Positions 41,811 through 50,671 of a stretch of 64,000 bases of DNA are shown in pieces. Source of the DNA: Yoonia sp035117555 (GTDB taxonomy: Bacteria > Pseudomonadota > Alphaproteobacteria > Rhodobacterales > Rhodobacteraceae); assembly GCF_035117555.1 (NCBI RefSeq), contig NZ_JAYKPK010000007.1, positions 1-64,000 on the forward strand, written 5' to 3'. Both the position numbers and the translations under genes were made by a program. Under the pieces are notes generated by a model. The model ran no database searches and was not told where the DNA came from. It worked only from the letters and a program-made list of their open reading frames with translations. Numbering within the stretch: the first letter of the stretch is position 1; every line of letters starts with the position of its first letter.

Positions 41811-43442
41811 ATGCACATCCGCGACATCCCCACCGCCCCGATAGACGGGCAGAAGGCAGGCACATCCGGTCTGCGCCGCCGCACCCGCGATTACATGGCA
41901 CCGCTGTTTCTGGAAAATTATGTGCAGGCGATCATTGATGGCACCGGCGGCGCGACCGGCAAGACCTATGTCGTCGGCGGTGACGGGCGCTATTTCAACG
42001 ATACGGCGATCCAGATCATCCTGCGGATTCTGGCGGGCAATGGGGCTGCGCGGGTGATTGTCGGTCAGGGTGGTTTGCTATCCACGCCCGCCGCGTCGCA
42101 TCTGATCCGCAAAATGGCGGCTGATAGCGGGTTCATCCTGTCGGCCAGTCACAATCCCGGCGGGATCGATGCGGATTTCGGGTTGAAATACAACATGGCC
42201 AATGGTGGCCCCGCGACAGAGACAGTGACCGCCGCGATCTTTGCGGCAAGCGCCGCGATCACCCGCATTCGCATGGCCGAGAGCGCCGATATCGATCTGC
42301 AAAGCAGCGGCACAGCCCGGATTGGCGCGATGCAGGTCGATGTGATCGATCCGGTCACGGATTATCTGGCCTTGATGGAAGAGCTGTTTGACCTTGATGC
42401 CATCGCAAGGCTGTTTGCTGGCGGGTTCAGGATGCGGTTCGATGCGATGCATGCGGTGACCGGCCCTTATGCCCGCGCCGTGCTGGTAGAGCGTTGCGGT
42501 GCAGCCCCCGACAGCGTGATGAATGCCACGCCCCTGCCCGATTTCGGCGGTGGCCACCCCGACCCCAACCCGATCTGGGCGCATGAATTGATGGCGGTGA
42601 TGACCGGCCCCGATGCGCCTGATTTCGGTGCGGCGAGCGATGGCGACGGCGACCGCAACATGATTGTCGGACGCGGCCAATATGTGACGCCGTCGGATTC
42701 TCTGGCGCTGATCGCCGATCAGGCGCATCTGGCGCGCGGCTATGCGCGCGGCCTGACCGGGGTGGCGCGGTCGATGCCGACCTCAAGTGCGGTCGACCGG
42801 GTCGCAGCGGCGAAAGGCATCCCCTGTTTCGAGACGCCGACGGGGTGGAAATTCTTTGGCAATCTGCTGGATACCGGGCAGATCACGCTCTGTGGCGAAG
42901 AAAGCGCCGGCACCGGGTCGGACCATATCCGTGAAAAAGACGGGCTGTGGGCAGTGTTGATGTGGCTGAATATCATTGCCGTCTCGGGCCGGTCGGTCGC
43001 GGATCTGATGGCAGCGCATTGGCAGGCCTATGGGCGCAATTACTATTCCCGCCATGATTATGAAGAGGTGGAGAGCGATATCGCCAACGCCCTGATGGAT
43101 GATCTGCGCGGCAGGTTGCCCGATCTGCCGGGGCAGAGCTTTGCCGGGATGAAAATCACGGCGGCGGATGATTTCGCCTATGATGATCCGGTGGATGGCA
43201 GCCGCAGCGAACATCAGGGCCTGCGCCTGTATTTTGAGGGTGAGGCGCGGGCTGTGCTGCGTTTGTCAGGCACTGGCACGAGCGGGGCGACTTTGCGGGT
43301 CTATCTGGAACAGATCGTCACCGCGCCCGGTGACCTGCATCAGGATGCAGGCGACGTGCTGTCCCCGCTGGCCGCTGCGGTCGATGCTGTCGCCGGGATC
43401 GCGCAGCGGACCGGGCGGAATGCACCGGATGTGACGACCTGA
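41811..43442 (+). CDS. pgm: Phosphoglucomutase (alpha-D-glucose phosphate-specific)
   Basis: 543-residue alpha-D-phosphohexomutase interconverting glucose-1- and glucose-6-phosphate. KAGTSGLRRRT at the N terminus, phospho-Ser loop LSASHNPGGIDADFGLKY, metal loop SDGDGDRNMIV, sugar loop CGEESAGTGSDH and the C-terminal phosphate-binding RLSGTGTSGATLRVY are all present. ATG at 41811 has GGAAAG 8 bases upstream; TTG at 41796 is an unlikely alternative. It could supply glucose-1-phosphate to RfbA. Confidence 0.96.
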   Translation: MHIRDIPTAPIDGQKAGTSGLRRRTRDYMAPLFLENYVQAIIDGTGGATGKTYVVGGDGRYFNDTAIQIILRILAGNGAARVIVGQGGLLSTPAASHLIRKMAADSGFILSASHNPGGIDADFGLKYNMANGGPATETVTAAIFAASAAITRIRMAESADIDLQSSGTARIGAMQVDVIDPVTDYLALMEELFDLDAIARLFAGGFRMRFDAMHAVTGPYARAVLVERCGAAPDSVMNATPLPDFGGGHPDPNPIWAHELMAVMTGPDAPDFGAASDGDGDRNMIVGRGQYVTPSDSLALIADQAHLARGYARGLTGVARSMPTSSAVDRVAAAKGIPCFETPTGWKFFGNLLDTGQITLCGEESAGTGSDHIREKDGLWAVLMWLNIIAVSGRSVADLMAAHWQAYGRNYYSRHDYEEVESDIANALMDDLRGRLPDLPGQSFAGMKITAADDFAYDDPVDGSRSEHQGLRLYFEGEARAVLRLSGTGTSGATLRVYLEQIVTAPGDLHQDAGDVLSPLAAAVDAVAGIAQRTGRNAPDVTT

Positions 43443-43445
43443 GGG

Positions 43446-43492
43446 CAAAAACTTTTATGCCTCCGGCGGGGATATTTGGGCTCGGACGATGA
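43446..43492 (+). repeat. Interspersed intergenic repeat (CTCCGGCGGGGATATTT), copy A
   Basis: AAAAACTTTTATGCCTCCGG followed by CGGGGATATTTGGGCTCGGA and CGATGA. Nearly the reverse complement of 50625-50671 and similar to 60286-60331; a shorter relative is at 59299-59327. It starts 4 bases after the pgm stop. Copies sit at gene ends, consistent with a role in transcript 3' ends or with a miniature repeat family. Confidence 0.75.
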
Positions 43493-43515
43493 ATCTTCCC
43501 CGCGGGGAAGATTCA
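43490..43515. terminator. 26-bp perfect palindrome, probable bidirectional terminator 1
   Basis: A perfect palindrome with core CTTCCCCGCGGGGAAG between the convergent pgm and TRAP permease genes. It would form a 13-bp GC-cored stem in RNA from either strand. A related palindrome follows 28 bases later. Confidence 0.65.
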
Positions 43516-43542
43516 CGTGTATTTTACCCGGTCCGGTGGCGG

Positions 43543-43574
43543 CGCAAAACCTTCCCCGCGGGGAAGGTTTTGCG
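43543..43574. terminator. 32-bp perfect palindrome, probable bidirectional terminator 2
   Basis: A perfect palindrome whose core AACCTTCCCCGCGGGGAAGG is flanked by A and T runs. In RNA the stem ends in a U run in both directions, the form of a rho-independent bidirectional terminator. It ends 8 bases before the TRAP permease stop codon. Confidence 0.75.
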
Positions 43575-43582
43575 GGACGGGC

Positions 43583-44893
43583 CTAGATCAGCACCAGCGT
43601 GATGACCGGGAACATCAGCAGGATCACCACCCGCAGGATGTCAGACCCGACAAAGAACAGGACCGCCTTATAGGTGGCCGTGATCTTTGTTTCGCGGTCC
43701 ATGCTGTTGATGATGAACAGGTTCATGCCCACGGGTGGCGTGATCAGCCCGACCTCGACCACGATCAGCACCAGAATGCCGAACCAGATCGCCAGCTGCT
43801 CCGGCGTCATACCGAAATCGAGGCCGGAGATGACAGGCCAGAAGATCGGCACCGTCAGCAGGATCATCGACAGGCTGTCCATCAGGCAGCCCAGCACCAG
43901 ATAGAAGACCAGGATCATCACCATGATCATCATCGGGCTGAACCCCTGCCCCGCGACCCATGCGGAAAGCTCCTGCGGCACTTGCGTCAGCGCCAGAAAG
44001 CCGTTGTAGAAGGCAGCCCCCAGCACGATGAAAAAGATCATGCCGGTGCCGGTCGCCGTTTGTGTCAGGCTGTCGCGCAGGGCTGCCCAGCCGAGTTTGC
44101 CGGAGAGCAATGCAATCAACCCGGTGCCTGCCGCGCCGACGGCGGCGCCTTCGGTCGGGGTGAACCAGCCGTTGTAGATGCCGCCCACGACGAGGCCGAA
44201 AACGATCAGCACCGGCCAGACCGGGATCAAGGCTTGGACACGGTCGCGCATCGGCAACCTGTCCTGCGTGCCGGCCTGATCGGGGTAAAGCCGGACATAG
44301 ATCGCGATGGTCAGCATGTAACCCAAGGCGGCGAGGATGCCGGGGATGATCGCGGCGGCGAAAAGCTTGGCGATATTCTGTTCGGTCAGGATCGCATAGA
44401 TCACCAGAATGACCGATGGCGGGATCAGGATGCCCAAGGTCCCCCCCGCTGCCAGCGTTGCCGTGGCAAAGCCGCCTGCATAGCCAGACCGGCGCAATTC
44501 GGGCAGCGCGACCTTGCTCATCGTGGCTGCCGTTGCCAGTGACGACCCGCAGATCGCGCCGAAGCCTGCGCAGGCCCCGACGGCGGCCATGGCCATGCCG
44601 CCTTTGCGATGGCCCAGAAAGGCCCCCGCCGCGCGGAACAGGGATTGCGACATACCCGAATGGGTGGCGAATTGCCCCATCAGCAAAAACAGCGGCACGA
44701 TCGACAGGCTATAGTTGGAAAAGGTTGAATAGGTTTCCGATTTCAGCCGCGCCATGAAGACGGTGGTCCCATCCGTCGCCAGCCACAGCCCGCCGATCCC
44801 GCAGAGCAGCATGGCAAGGCCGATGGGCGCGCGCAGAAAGATCAGCGCGAGCAGGAAAGGGAAGGACAGAAAGCCAAGGGCAAGATCGCTCAT
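43583..44893 (-). CDS. TRAP transporter large permease (DctM)
   Basis: 436-residue inner-membrane protein with about twelve helices, the main translocation subunit of a tripartite periplasmic transporter using a sodium gradient. FLRAPIGLAMLLCG, AICGSSLATAATMSKVALPELRRSGY, the LGILIPPSVILVIYAILTE signature and ITPPVGMNLFIIN are typical. ATG at 44893 overlaps the small permease stop (ATGA). Substrate not predictable. Confidence 0.95.
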   Translation of the reverse strand: MSDLALGFLSFPFLLALIFLRAPIGLAMLLCGIGGLWLATDGTTVFMARLKSETYSTFSNYSLSIVPLFLLMGQFATHSGMSQSLFRAAGAFLGHRKGGMAMAAVGACAGFGAICGSSLATAATMSKVALPELRRSGYAGGFATATLAAGGTLGILIPPSVILVIYAILTEQNIAKLFAAAIIPGILAALGYMLTIAIYVRLYPDQAGTQDRLPMRDRVQALIPVWPVLIVFGLVVGGIYNGWFTPTEGAAVGAAGTGLIALLSGKLGWAALRDSLTQTATGTGMIFFIVLGAAFYNGFLALTQVPQELSAWVAGQGFSPMMIMVMILVFYLVLGCLMDSLSMILLTVPIFWPVISGLDFGMTPEQLAIWFGILVLIVVEVGLITPPVGMNLFIINSMDRETKITATYKAVLFFVGSDILRVVILLMFPVITLVLI

Positions 44894-45420
44894 CCGATGC
44901 GCCTGCCGGTCAGGCGCAGGGCCGCGCAGTAAAGGCTGGTGATGCAAGCGACCACGGCGGCGGCAAGGCAGGCGGCATAGGCCCACCAGACCGGGAACTG
45001 GATCAGGAATGTGGTTTCATTATAGCGCAGCTTGTCCTGCATCCCGGCATAGAGCCGCCAGGTGATCAGCAGGATCACGGCGGCCATGACCACAGACCAG
45101 AACGCGCCCAAGGCGGCATTCGTCCTTGGCCCCAGACCGCTGGTGAAGATATCGACGCGGGCGTGGGACTGGGTCAGCTGCGTCAGCGGCAGGAAGGAAA
45201 AGACAGCAAAGGCCATGCCCGCTTCGACCAATTCATAGTCCCCGGTGACGGGGCCGATACCGATCTGGCGCAGAAAGCTGTGCAATGCACCAGTCCCTGC
45301 GAGGCCGATGACCTCGCGCCCGGTGATGCTGGCGCAGATGATGCAGACCAGCGCGATCAGCACGGCACCGCCCAAAAGCGCGGTTCCTTGGGCCAGACGG
45401 GTGATTGCAAGGTGCAGCAA
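44890..45420 (-). CDS. TRAP transporter small permease (DctQ)
   Basis: 176-residue four-helix membrane protein. A DctQ-type segment PLTQLTQSHARVDIFTSGLG precedes helix three, and IQFPVWWAYAACLAAAVVACITSLY forms helix four. Only TTG starts are available: TTG at 45420 has GGAG 6 bases upstream, whereas TTG at 45426 abuts it, so 45420 is preferred. Lies between the binding protein gene (30-base gap) and the large permease. Confidence 0.88.
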   Translation of the reverse strand: MLHLAITRLAQGTALLGGAVLIALVCIICASITGREVIGLAGTGALHSFLRQIGIGPVTGDYELVEAGMAFAVFSFLPLTQLTQSHARVDIFTSGLGPRTNAALGAFWSVVMAAVILLITWRLYAGMQDKLRYNETTFLIQFPVWWAYAACLAAAVVACITSLYCAALRLTGRRIG

Positions 45421-45450
45421 GGGCAACTCCGGGCTGTTGTTGCCCGCTCT

Positions 45451-46479
45451 CTAGTCGCTGGCTGCGTGCTTGGCAATCAAGGCTGTCGCCGCTTCAAATA
45501 GTCCGGTGCCGTCGATACCTGCGGCATCAGCCTCCGCGATCCAGGCGTCGGTGGTGGATTGTGCCGCGGCACGCCAGATTTCGGTCTGCTCCGGGGTCAG
45601 GGTGACGATGCTGTTGCCTTCGGCCAAGGCCAGATCACGCGCCGGGGCATCATATCCTTGCTGGGTCCGGCCTGCGAAGGCGGAAAATTCAAGGCCGGAA
45701 TTGGCGTCGATCACAGCCTGCAGATCATCTGGTAAGCTGTTGTAAACGTTATGATTCATTGCGAATATGAAGGTCGCGTTATAAAGTGCGGCACCGTCAA
45801 ATTCAGTATGATGGCTTACCAGTTCCTGCACCTTCAGCGATGGCACGACTTCCCACGGGATCACCGCGCCGTCGATCACGCCGCGCGACAAAGCCTCTGG
45901 CACGGCAGGCACCGGCATGCCGACAGCCGTGGCCCCAAGGTCGGTCAGAAGGTTGGTGATCACCCGGGTCGGGCCGCGTAGTTTCAGCCCTTCGAGATCG
46001 GTGATTTCTACCACCGGCCGGTTGGCATGGATCACGCCGGGACCGTGGACCCACAAGCCGAGGGGTTTGAAGGCGGCGAAATCTGTGTCCATCATCCGCT
46101 GTTCCGCCAGTTCCCAGAACGCGCGCGAAGTCGCTTCTGAATTGGGCGAGATGAAGGGCAGTTCAAACACTTCCAATTGCGGGAACCGCCCCGGCGTGTA
46201 CCCCGGCAGGGTCCAGATGATATCGGCGACGCCGTCGATCACCTGATCGATCAATTGCGGCGGCGTGCCGCCCAGTTGCATGGACGGATAGCGGTCGATC
46301 TTGATCCGGCCATTGCTGTCAACCTCGACCTGATCCGCCCAGACATCAAGGATATGCGCGGGAACATTGGCCTGCGCGGGCAGGAATTGATGCAGGCGGA
46401 GCGTCACCTCCTGCCCGCTCGCGGCAGGGGCGATCATGGCCGCCATCAAGGCGGCAAGAACACGGCGGGTCATATTCAT
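45451..46479 (-). CDS. TRAP transporter substrate-binding protein (DctP family)
   Basis: 342-residue periplasmic protein. ATG at 46479 with GGAAGG upstream opens a signal peptide (MNMTRRVLAALMAAMIAPAA, cleavage near SGQ). Mature start VTLRLHQFLPAQANVP and GGTPPQLIDQVIDGVADIIW are typical DctP motifs. The ligand-contact area LKLRGPTRVITNLLTDLGATAVGMPVPAVPEALSRGVIDG contains the expected Arg for a carboxylate ligand. First gene of the TRAP operon. An organic acid is likely; identity unknown. Confidence 0.93.
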   Translation of the reverse strand: MNMTRRVLAALMAAMIAPAASGQEVTLRLHQFLPAQANVPAHILDVWADQVEVDSNGRIKIDRYPSMQLGGTPPQLIDQVIDGVADIIWTLPGYTPGRFPQLEVFELPFISPNSEATSRAFWELAEQRMMDTDFAAFKPLGLWVHGPGVIHANRPVVEITDLEGLKLRGPTRVITNLLTDLGATAVGMPVPAVPEALSRGVIDGAVIPWEVVPSLKVQELVSHHTEFDGAALYNATFIFAMNHNVYNSLPDDLQAVIDANSGLEFSAFAGRTQQGYDAPARDLALAEGNSIVTLTPEQTEIWRAAAQSTTDAWIAEADAAGIDGTGLFEAATALIAKHAASD

Positions 46480-46712
46480 GGCAAGGCCTTCCCTGAAGAT
46501 TTTGCCGCAGCTTTGCGACAAGCCCCATCCGCGTGCAAGTGAAATGACGTCACACCGGCCCGTCAGCCGTCCCGGCCTTGATCAACTGGCGGCATGTGAG
46601 GTTGCTGCATATTGTCGGACCAAGGCTCTCGGATATTTGAGTTGAAATTCAGCAGGCACTGGCCTAACTCCGATCAACGCGCCATGATCGCGCAAGTTTT
46701 GGGGCAATTGCA

Positions 46713-47369
46713 ATGCCGCACCCCGCACTGGAGCGAGATTTGACTGACGCGCAGCCACATCTGGATGATCTTGTCGCCTGCCCACAATGCGACACGCTGC
46801 ATCAAGCGCAGAACCTGCCCGAAGGGTCGCGTGCTTGCTGCCAGCGCTGCGGCCAGGTGTTGATGTCGACGCAAGGCACGGCTGTCGCCCGGATCATTGC
46901 ACTGGCGCTGACGGCTTTTGTGCTGATGATCGCAGCGATCTCGTTCCCCTTTCTGTCGCTCAATGCAGGTGGCGCGCAGAATGCGACATCGGTGATTGAT
47001 GCGGTCCTGGCGTTCAAGGACGGGCTGGCCTTTCCTTTGGCAGTTGCGGTGGCTTTTTTCATCGTTGTGCTGCCGTTGATGCGGCTGGCCGCGCTGATCT
47101 ATGCGCTTGGGCCGCTGGTGGCCGATCGCAGGCCGCATCCGGGGGCGCGCTTTGCCTTTGGTCTGGCCGAACGGTTGCGGCCATGGAGCATGGCGGAAAT
47201 CTTTATCGTCGGGGTGACCGTGGCCCTGATCAAGGTGGCTGGCATGGCAACAGTCACCATCGGGCCGGCCTTCTGGGCCTTTGCCGGTGTTGTGGTGATC
47301 ACGATCCTCAAGGATCAATTGATTTGTAGGTATTCGATTTGGGAAGCACTGGACCAAGCCCGCATCTGA
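46713..47369 (+). CDS. pqiA: PqiA-like membrane protein, first half
   Basis: 218-residue integral membrane protein of the paraquat-inducible protein A family with about four helices. The N-terminal zinc ribbon has CPQC near residue 23 and CCQRCG near 42-47. PqiA/LetA proteins work with MCE proteins in lipid movement between membranes. E. coli PqiA is one chain with two such halves; here they are separate genes, overlapping by one base (TGATG). Confidence 0.9.
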   Translation: MPHPALERDLTDAQPHLDDLVACPQCDTLHQAQNLPEGSRACCQRCGQVLMSTQGTAVARIIALALTAFVLMIAAISFPFLSLNAGGAQNATSVIDAVLAFKDGLAFPLAVAVAFFIVVLPLMRLAALIYALGPLVADRRPHPGARFAFGLAERLRPWSMAEIFIVGVTVALIKVAGMATVTIGPAFWAFAGVVVITILKDQLICRYSIWEALDQARI

Positions 47370-47974
47370 TGACCGCGCGTGACGCGGGTCTGGTCGCTTG
47401 CCAGACCTGCGGACAGGTGCATCACAAAGGCACAGAGCGCTGCAAGCGCTGCAAAGGCCCGTTGATCAGCCGTGATCAGCAGAGCCTGCAAAAGGTCTGG
47501 GCCTGGCTGATTGCCGGGCTGATCGCCTATATTCCGGCAAATATCTATCCGATGCTGCTGACCGCGACCCTGCTGGAACGCAGCGAGAGCACGATCATCG
47601 GCGGTGTTGTCGATCTGATGCATTACGGTGCTTACGGGATTGCCTTTGTTGTGTTTTTTGCCTCTGTGGTGATCCCGGTGGGCAAGTTTCTGGTGATCAT
47701 CTACCTCGCACTTTCGGTGCAGAACGCATCGCAGGCCAATCAGCATGGCCGCCACAAAGCCTATCATATGGTGGAATTCATCGGCCGCTGGTCGATGATC
47801 GACGTTTTTGTCGTCGCCATCCTTTCGGCACTTGTGCAACTGGACACGCTGGCCACAATTAACCCCGGTATCGCGGCGGTCAGCTTTGCTTTATCAGTAA
47901 TTTTCACCATGTTGGCGGCGCAATCCTTTGATCCGCGGCTGATCTGGGACGTTGACAGGACATCACATGACTGA
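47369..47974 (+). CDS. pqiA: PqiA-like membrane protein, second half
   Basis: 201 residues with a zinc ribbon (ACQTCGQVH near residue 10, ERCKRCKG near 23) and about four helices. AYIPANIYPMLLTATLL is the family signature after the ribbon, and MVEFIGRWSMIDVFVVAILSALVQL a second one. ATG at 47369 overlaps the stop of the first half; the frame upstream of it is not used. It overlaps pqiB by 8 bases. Likely forms a complex with the 46713 product. Confidence 0.9.
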   Translation: MTARDAGLVACQTCGQVHHKGTERCKRCKGPLISRDQQSLQKVWAWLIAGLIAYIPANIYPMLLTATLLERSESTIIGGVVDLMHYGAYGIAFVVFFASVVIPVGKFLVIIYLALSVQNASQANQHGRHKAYHMVEFIGRWSMIDVFVVAILSALVQLDTLATINPGIAAVSFALSVIFTMLAAQSFDPRLIWDVDRTSHD

Positions 47975-50063
47975 GACCCCTCCCCCCGCTGGCCCTGCGC
48001 CAATGAATATCCGCCCCGCCAAGGGCCCCGTGATGCAACGCCTTGCGCTGGTCTGGATCGTGCCGATCTTCGCCTTGGCCATCTCACTCGGGGCGGCCTG
48101 GCAGAATTATCGCGGTCAAGGCGTGTTGATCACCATCGCCTTTGAAAACGCCGCCGGCGTCGCCGCAGGCGCGACCGAGATCCGCTATCGCGATATTCCG
48201 GTCGGGCTGGTCGAATCGGTGGCATTCGATGATGGGCTCGGCACCATTCTGGTCAATGCCCGCATCGATCAGGATATCGCACCCTATCTGGATTCCGATG
48301 CGCAATTCTGGGTCGTGCGGCCCAATGTATCGGTGCGCGGGATCAGCGGTCTCGATACCGTTCTGTCCGGCGTCTATATCGAAGGCAACTGGAACTCTGA
48401 GGCTGATGTCGCGCAGACCAATTTCACCGGGCTGGAACAGCCGGTCCTGACCCGGGCCAGCCAGCGCGGCACGATGATCGTGCTGCAAAGCGATGATGCG
48501 GGCGCTATGTCCGCTGGTGCGCCGGTGCTGCACAAGGGATTGAGCGTCGGTTATCTGGAAGAACCGCAGCTGAACCGCGAAGGCACCGGGGTCACCGTCA
48601 ATGCCTTTATCGAAGCACCTTATGACCGCCGCATCACCAGCAGCACAAGGTTCTGGGATGTCTCGGGTTTCAGCGTCAGCCTCGGGTCCGGGGGTGTTGC
48701 GCTGAACGTCAATTCGCTGGCGTCCTTGATCGAAGGCGGGGTGCAATTTGACACTGTCGTCTCTGGCGGTGCCCCGATCACCGATGGTGAGGAATTCGCG
48801 ATCTTTCCTTCGGAAGAGGCCGCGCGCGACAGTCTCTTTACTGACCCAGCCGCCGAAATGCTGCAGGTCGCCGTGCTGTTTGACGAAGCCGTGACCGGCC
48901 TGACACGTGGGTCAGAAGTCCGGTTTCAAGGCATCCGCGTCGGTGAAGTCAGCGATATCAGCGCCATCGTCATAGATGACAGTGCCGAGGCTGAGATCCG
49001 CCTGCGCGCCGTGCTGGATATCCAGCCATCGCGGCTGGGGCTTGGCGCGGATGCAAGCGCCGATGATGCGCTGGTGCTGCTGTCTGATTTTGTCGATCAG
49101 GGACTGCGCGCGCGCATGGTCACTGGCAATATCCTGTCAGGGTCATTGCAGGTCGAATTGGTCGAAATCGAGAATGCTCCTGCAGCAGAAATCATCGGCA
49201 GCGATGGTGATTTCCCGCTTATTCCGGCGACCGCATCCAACATCTCTGACGTGGCCGCCACCGCCGAAGGGGTGCTGGCGCGGATCAATGCGCTACCGGT
49301 AGAGGAATTGATGGATGGCGCGATCAATCTGATGGATTCTGTCGAACAATTGGTTGCCAGCGAGGATACCCGCAACGTGCCCGGATCGGTCATCGCGCTG
49401 CTGGATGAGGCGCGCGGTCTGGTCGGATCGGAAGATCTGCAAGCCGTGCCTGCCGATCTGCGGCAAGTCATCGCCGGAATCGACACGATCATTGCCAGCG
49501 CCAATGAGGCGGATCTGGTCACCTCACTCGATGACGTGCTGAATGTGGCAAGCGCCGCACTGGCCAATATCGACGAGGCGACGCGCAACTTGCCACAGAT
49601 CACCGCCGATATCGAAGCGCTGACCACCCGCGCCAATGAGTTGGAGTTGGAAGCCTTTGTCGACAATGCCACCACCACGCTCGCCGCAGTCGAGCAGTTG
49701 CTTGCGTCAGAAGACACCCGCGCCCTGCCCGGCAGCTTGAACGGAGCCTTGGACGAATTGCGCGCTGTCATGGTGGAAATCCGCGAAGGTGGCGCGATCA
49801 ATAACGTCAACGACCTGCTCAACTCCGCAAATGAAGCCGCGCGCGCTTTGGAAGAAGCGGTCGGCACCCTGCCCGCCTTGGCCGCGCAGGCCGGACGGTT
49901 GGTCACGCAATCCGAGACAGTGATCGCCAGCTATGGTGACAGGTCACGGTTCAACGCCGAAACGCTGACCACACTGCGCGAAATTCAATCCGCGGCCAAT
50001 GCAGTCTCGGCGCTTGCCCGCGCGATCCAACGCAATCCCAATTCACTGATCACAGGACGGTAA
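47967..50063 (+). CDS. pqiB: PqiB-like MCE protein
   Basis: 698-residue periplasmic MCE protein anchored by one N-terminal helix (LALVWIVPIFALAISLGAAW, residues about 26-45). Three MCE domains follow, starting near 47, 160 and 285 (ITIAFENAAGVAAGATEIRYRDIPVG; VLQSDDAGAMSAGAPVLHKG; VAVLFDEAVTGLTRGSEVRFQGI). Residues 425-690 are long helices with a recurring SED-T/L-x-x-(V/L)P element (ASEDTRNVPGS, GSEDLQAVPAD, ASEDTRALPGS), predicted to build the needle of the hexameric tunnel. ATG at 47967 with AGGA 7 bases upstream. Confidence 0.93.
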   Translation: MTETPPPAGPAPMNIRPAKGPVMQRLALVWIVPIFALAISLGAAWQNYRGQGVLITIAFENAAGVAAGATEIRYRDIPVGLVESVAFDDGLGTILVNARIDQDIAPYLDSDAQFWVVRPNVSVRGISGLDTVLSGVYIEGNWNSEADVAQTNFTGLEQPVLTRASQRGTMIVLQSDDAGAMSAGAPVLHKGLSVGYLEEPQLNREGTGVTVNAFIEAPYDRRITSSTRFWDVSGFSVSLGSGGVALNVNSLASLIEGGVQFDTVVSGGAPITDGEEFAIFPSEEAARDSLFTDPAAEMLQVAVLFDEAVTGLTRGSEVRFQGIRVGEVSDISAIVIDDSAEAEIRLRAVLDIQPSRLGLGADASADDALVLLSDFVDQGLRARMVTGNILSGSLQVELVEIENAPAAEIIGSDGDFPLIPATASNISDVAATAEGVLARINALPVEELMDGAINLMDSVEQLVASEDTRNVPGSVIALLDEARGLVGSEDLQAVPADLRQVIAGIDTIIASANEADLVTSLDDVLNVASAALANIDEATRNLPQITADIEALTTRANELELEAFVDNATTTLAAVEQLLASEDTRALPGSLNGALDELRAVMVEIREGGAINNVNDLLNSANEAARALEEAVGTLPALAAQAGRLVTQSETVIASYGDRSRFNAETLTTLREIQSAANAVSALARAIQRNPNSLITGR

Positions 50064-50065
50064 AG

Positions 50066-50623
50066 ATGCTTCAGAAACTGATACTCGTGGCCGCCCTTGG
50101 CGTTGCAGGCTGTTCTGCGCAACCCGACCGTTTGGCCTTCACACCCGCGGCCTCTACCCTGCAACTGCAGCCTTTGGTCAGTTCTGCCATGGTGCGGACG
50201 GTGTCTTTGCCGACCTATGCCGCCGTCGAGGAAATACCGCTGCAGGAGGCAGGCGGCCTGATCACCGCCGATGGCGATATCCTTTGGGCGGATGACCCGC
50301 AACGCGCGATCACCTTGGCGATTTCCACGACATTGGCGCAGATCACTGGTGCCGATGTGGGCGCTGAACCCTGGCCCTTTATCGGCCTGCCCGATGTGGC
50401 GATTGATATCCGCGTGACGCAGATGATCGCGGGTTCTGACGGCACGTTCCAACTCGCGGGGCAATATTTCGTCGGCGGTGATGGCATCGATTTCCGCAAT
50501 ACCGCGCGGACCTTCGATATCCGCCAGCCGATGGCCGATCAGAACCTCGGCTCAATCAGCGCCGCGCAATCCGCCGCAATCCTGACGCTGACCGAACAGA
50601 TCGCGCGCAGCATCGCCCGGTGA
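50066..50623 (+). CDS. pqiC: PqiC-like outer-membrane lipoprotein (ABC-type auxiliary)
   Basis: 185-residue lipoprotein; signal peptide with lipobox GVAGCS (Cys at residue 16). The DUF330-type domain follows (VRTVSLPTYAAVEEIPLQ; DILWADDPQRAITLAISTTLAQITGAD; PDVAIDIRVTQMIAGSDGTFQLAGQYFV). PqiC anchors the PqiB tunnel tip at the outer membrane. It starts 2 bases after pqiB and ends 2 bases before a copy of the interspersed repeat. Confidence 0.9.
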   Translation: MLQKLILVAALGVAGCSAQPDRLAFTPAASTLQLQPLVSSAMVRTVSLPTYAAVEEIPLQEAGGLITADGDILWADDPQRAITLAISTTLAQITGADVGAEPWPFIGLPDVAIDIRVTQMIAGSDGTFQLAGQYFVGGDGIDFRNTARTFDIRQPMADQNLGSISAAQSAAILTLTEQIARSIAR

Positions 50624-50624
50624 T

Positions 50625-50671
50625 TTCATCGTCAGAGCCCAAATATCCCCGCCGGAGGCCTAAAAGTTTTT
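50625..50671 (-). repeat. Interspersed intergenic repeat (CTCCGGCGGGGATATTT), copy B
   Basis: Reverse-complement copy of 43446-43492 with only a few differences. It exactly fills the gap between the pqiC stop (50623) and the sitD stop (50672), two convergent operons, and could serve as their shared 3' end. Confidence 0.75.

Noticed and set aside
46544..46551. TGACGTCA palindrome upstream of the TRAP binding-protein gene
   Set aside because: An 8-bp palindrome is expected by chance and has no flanking symmetry.
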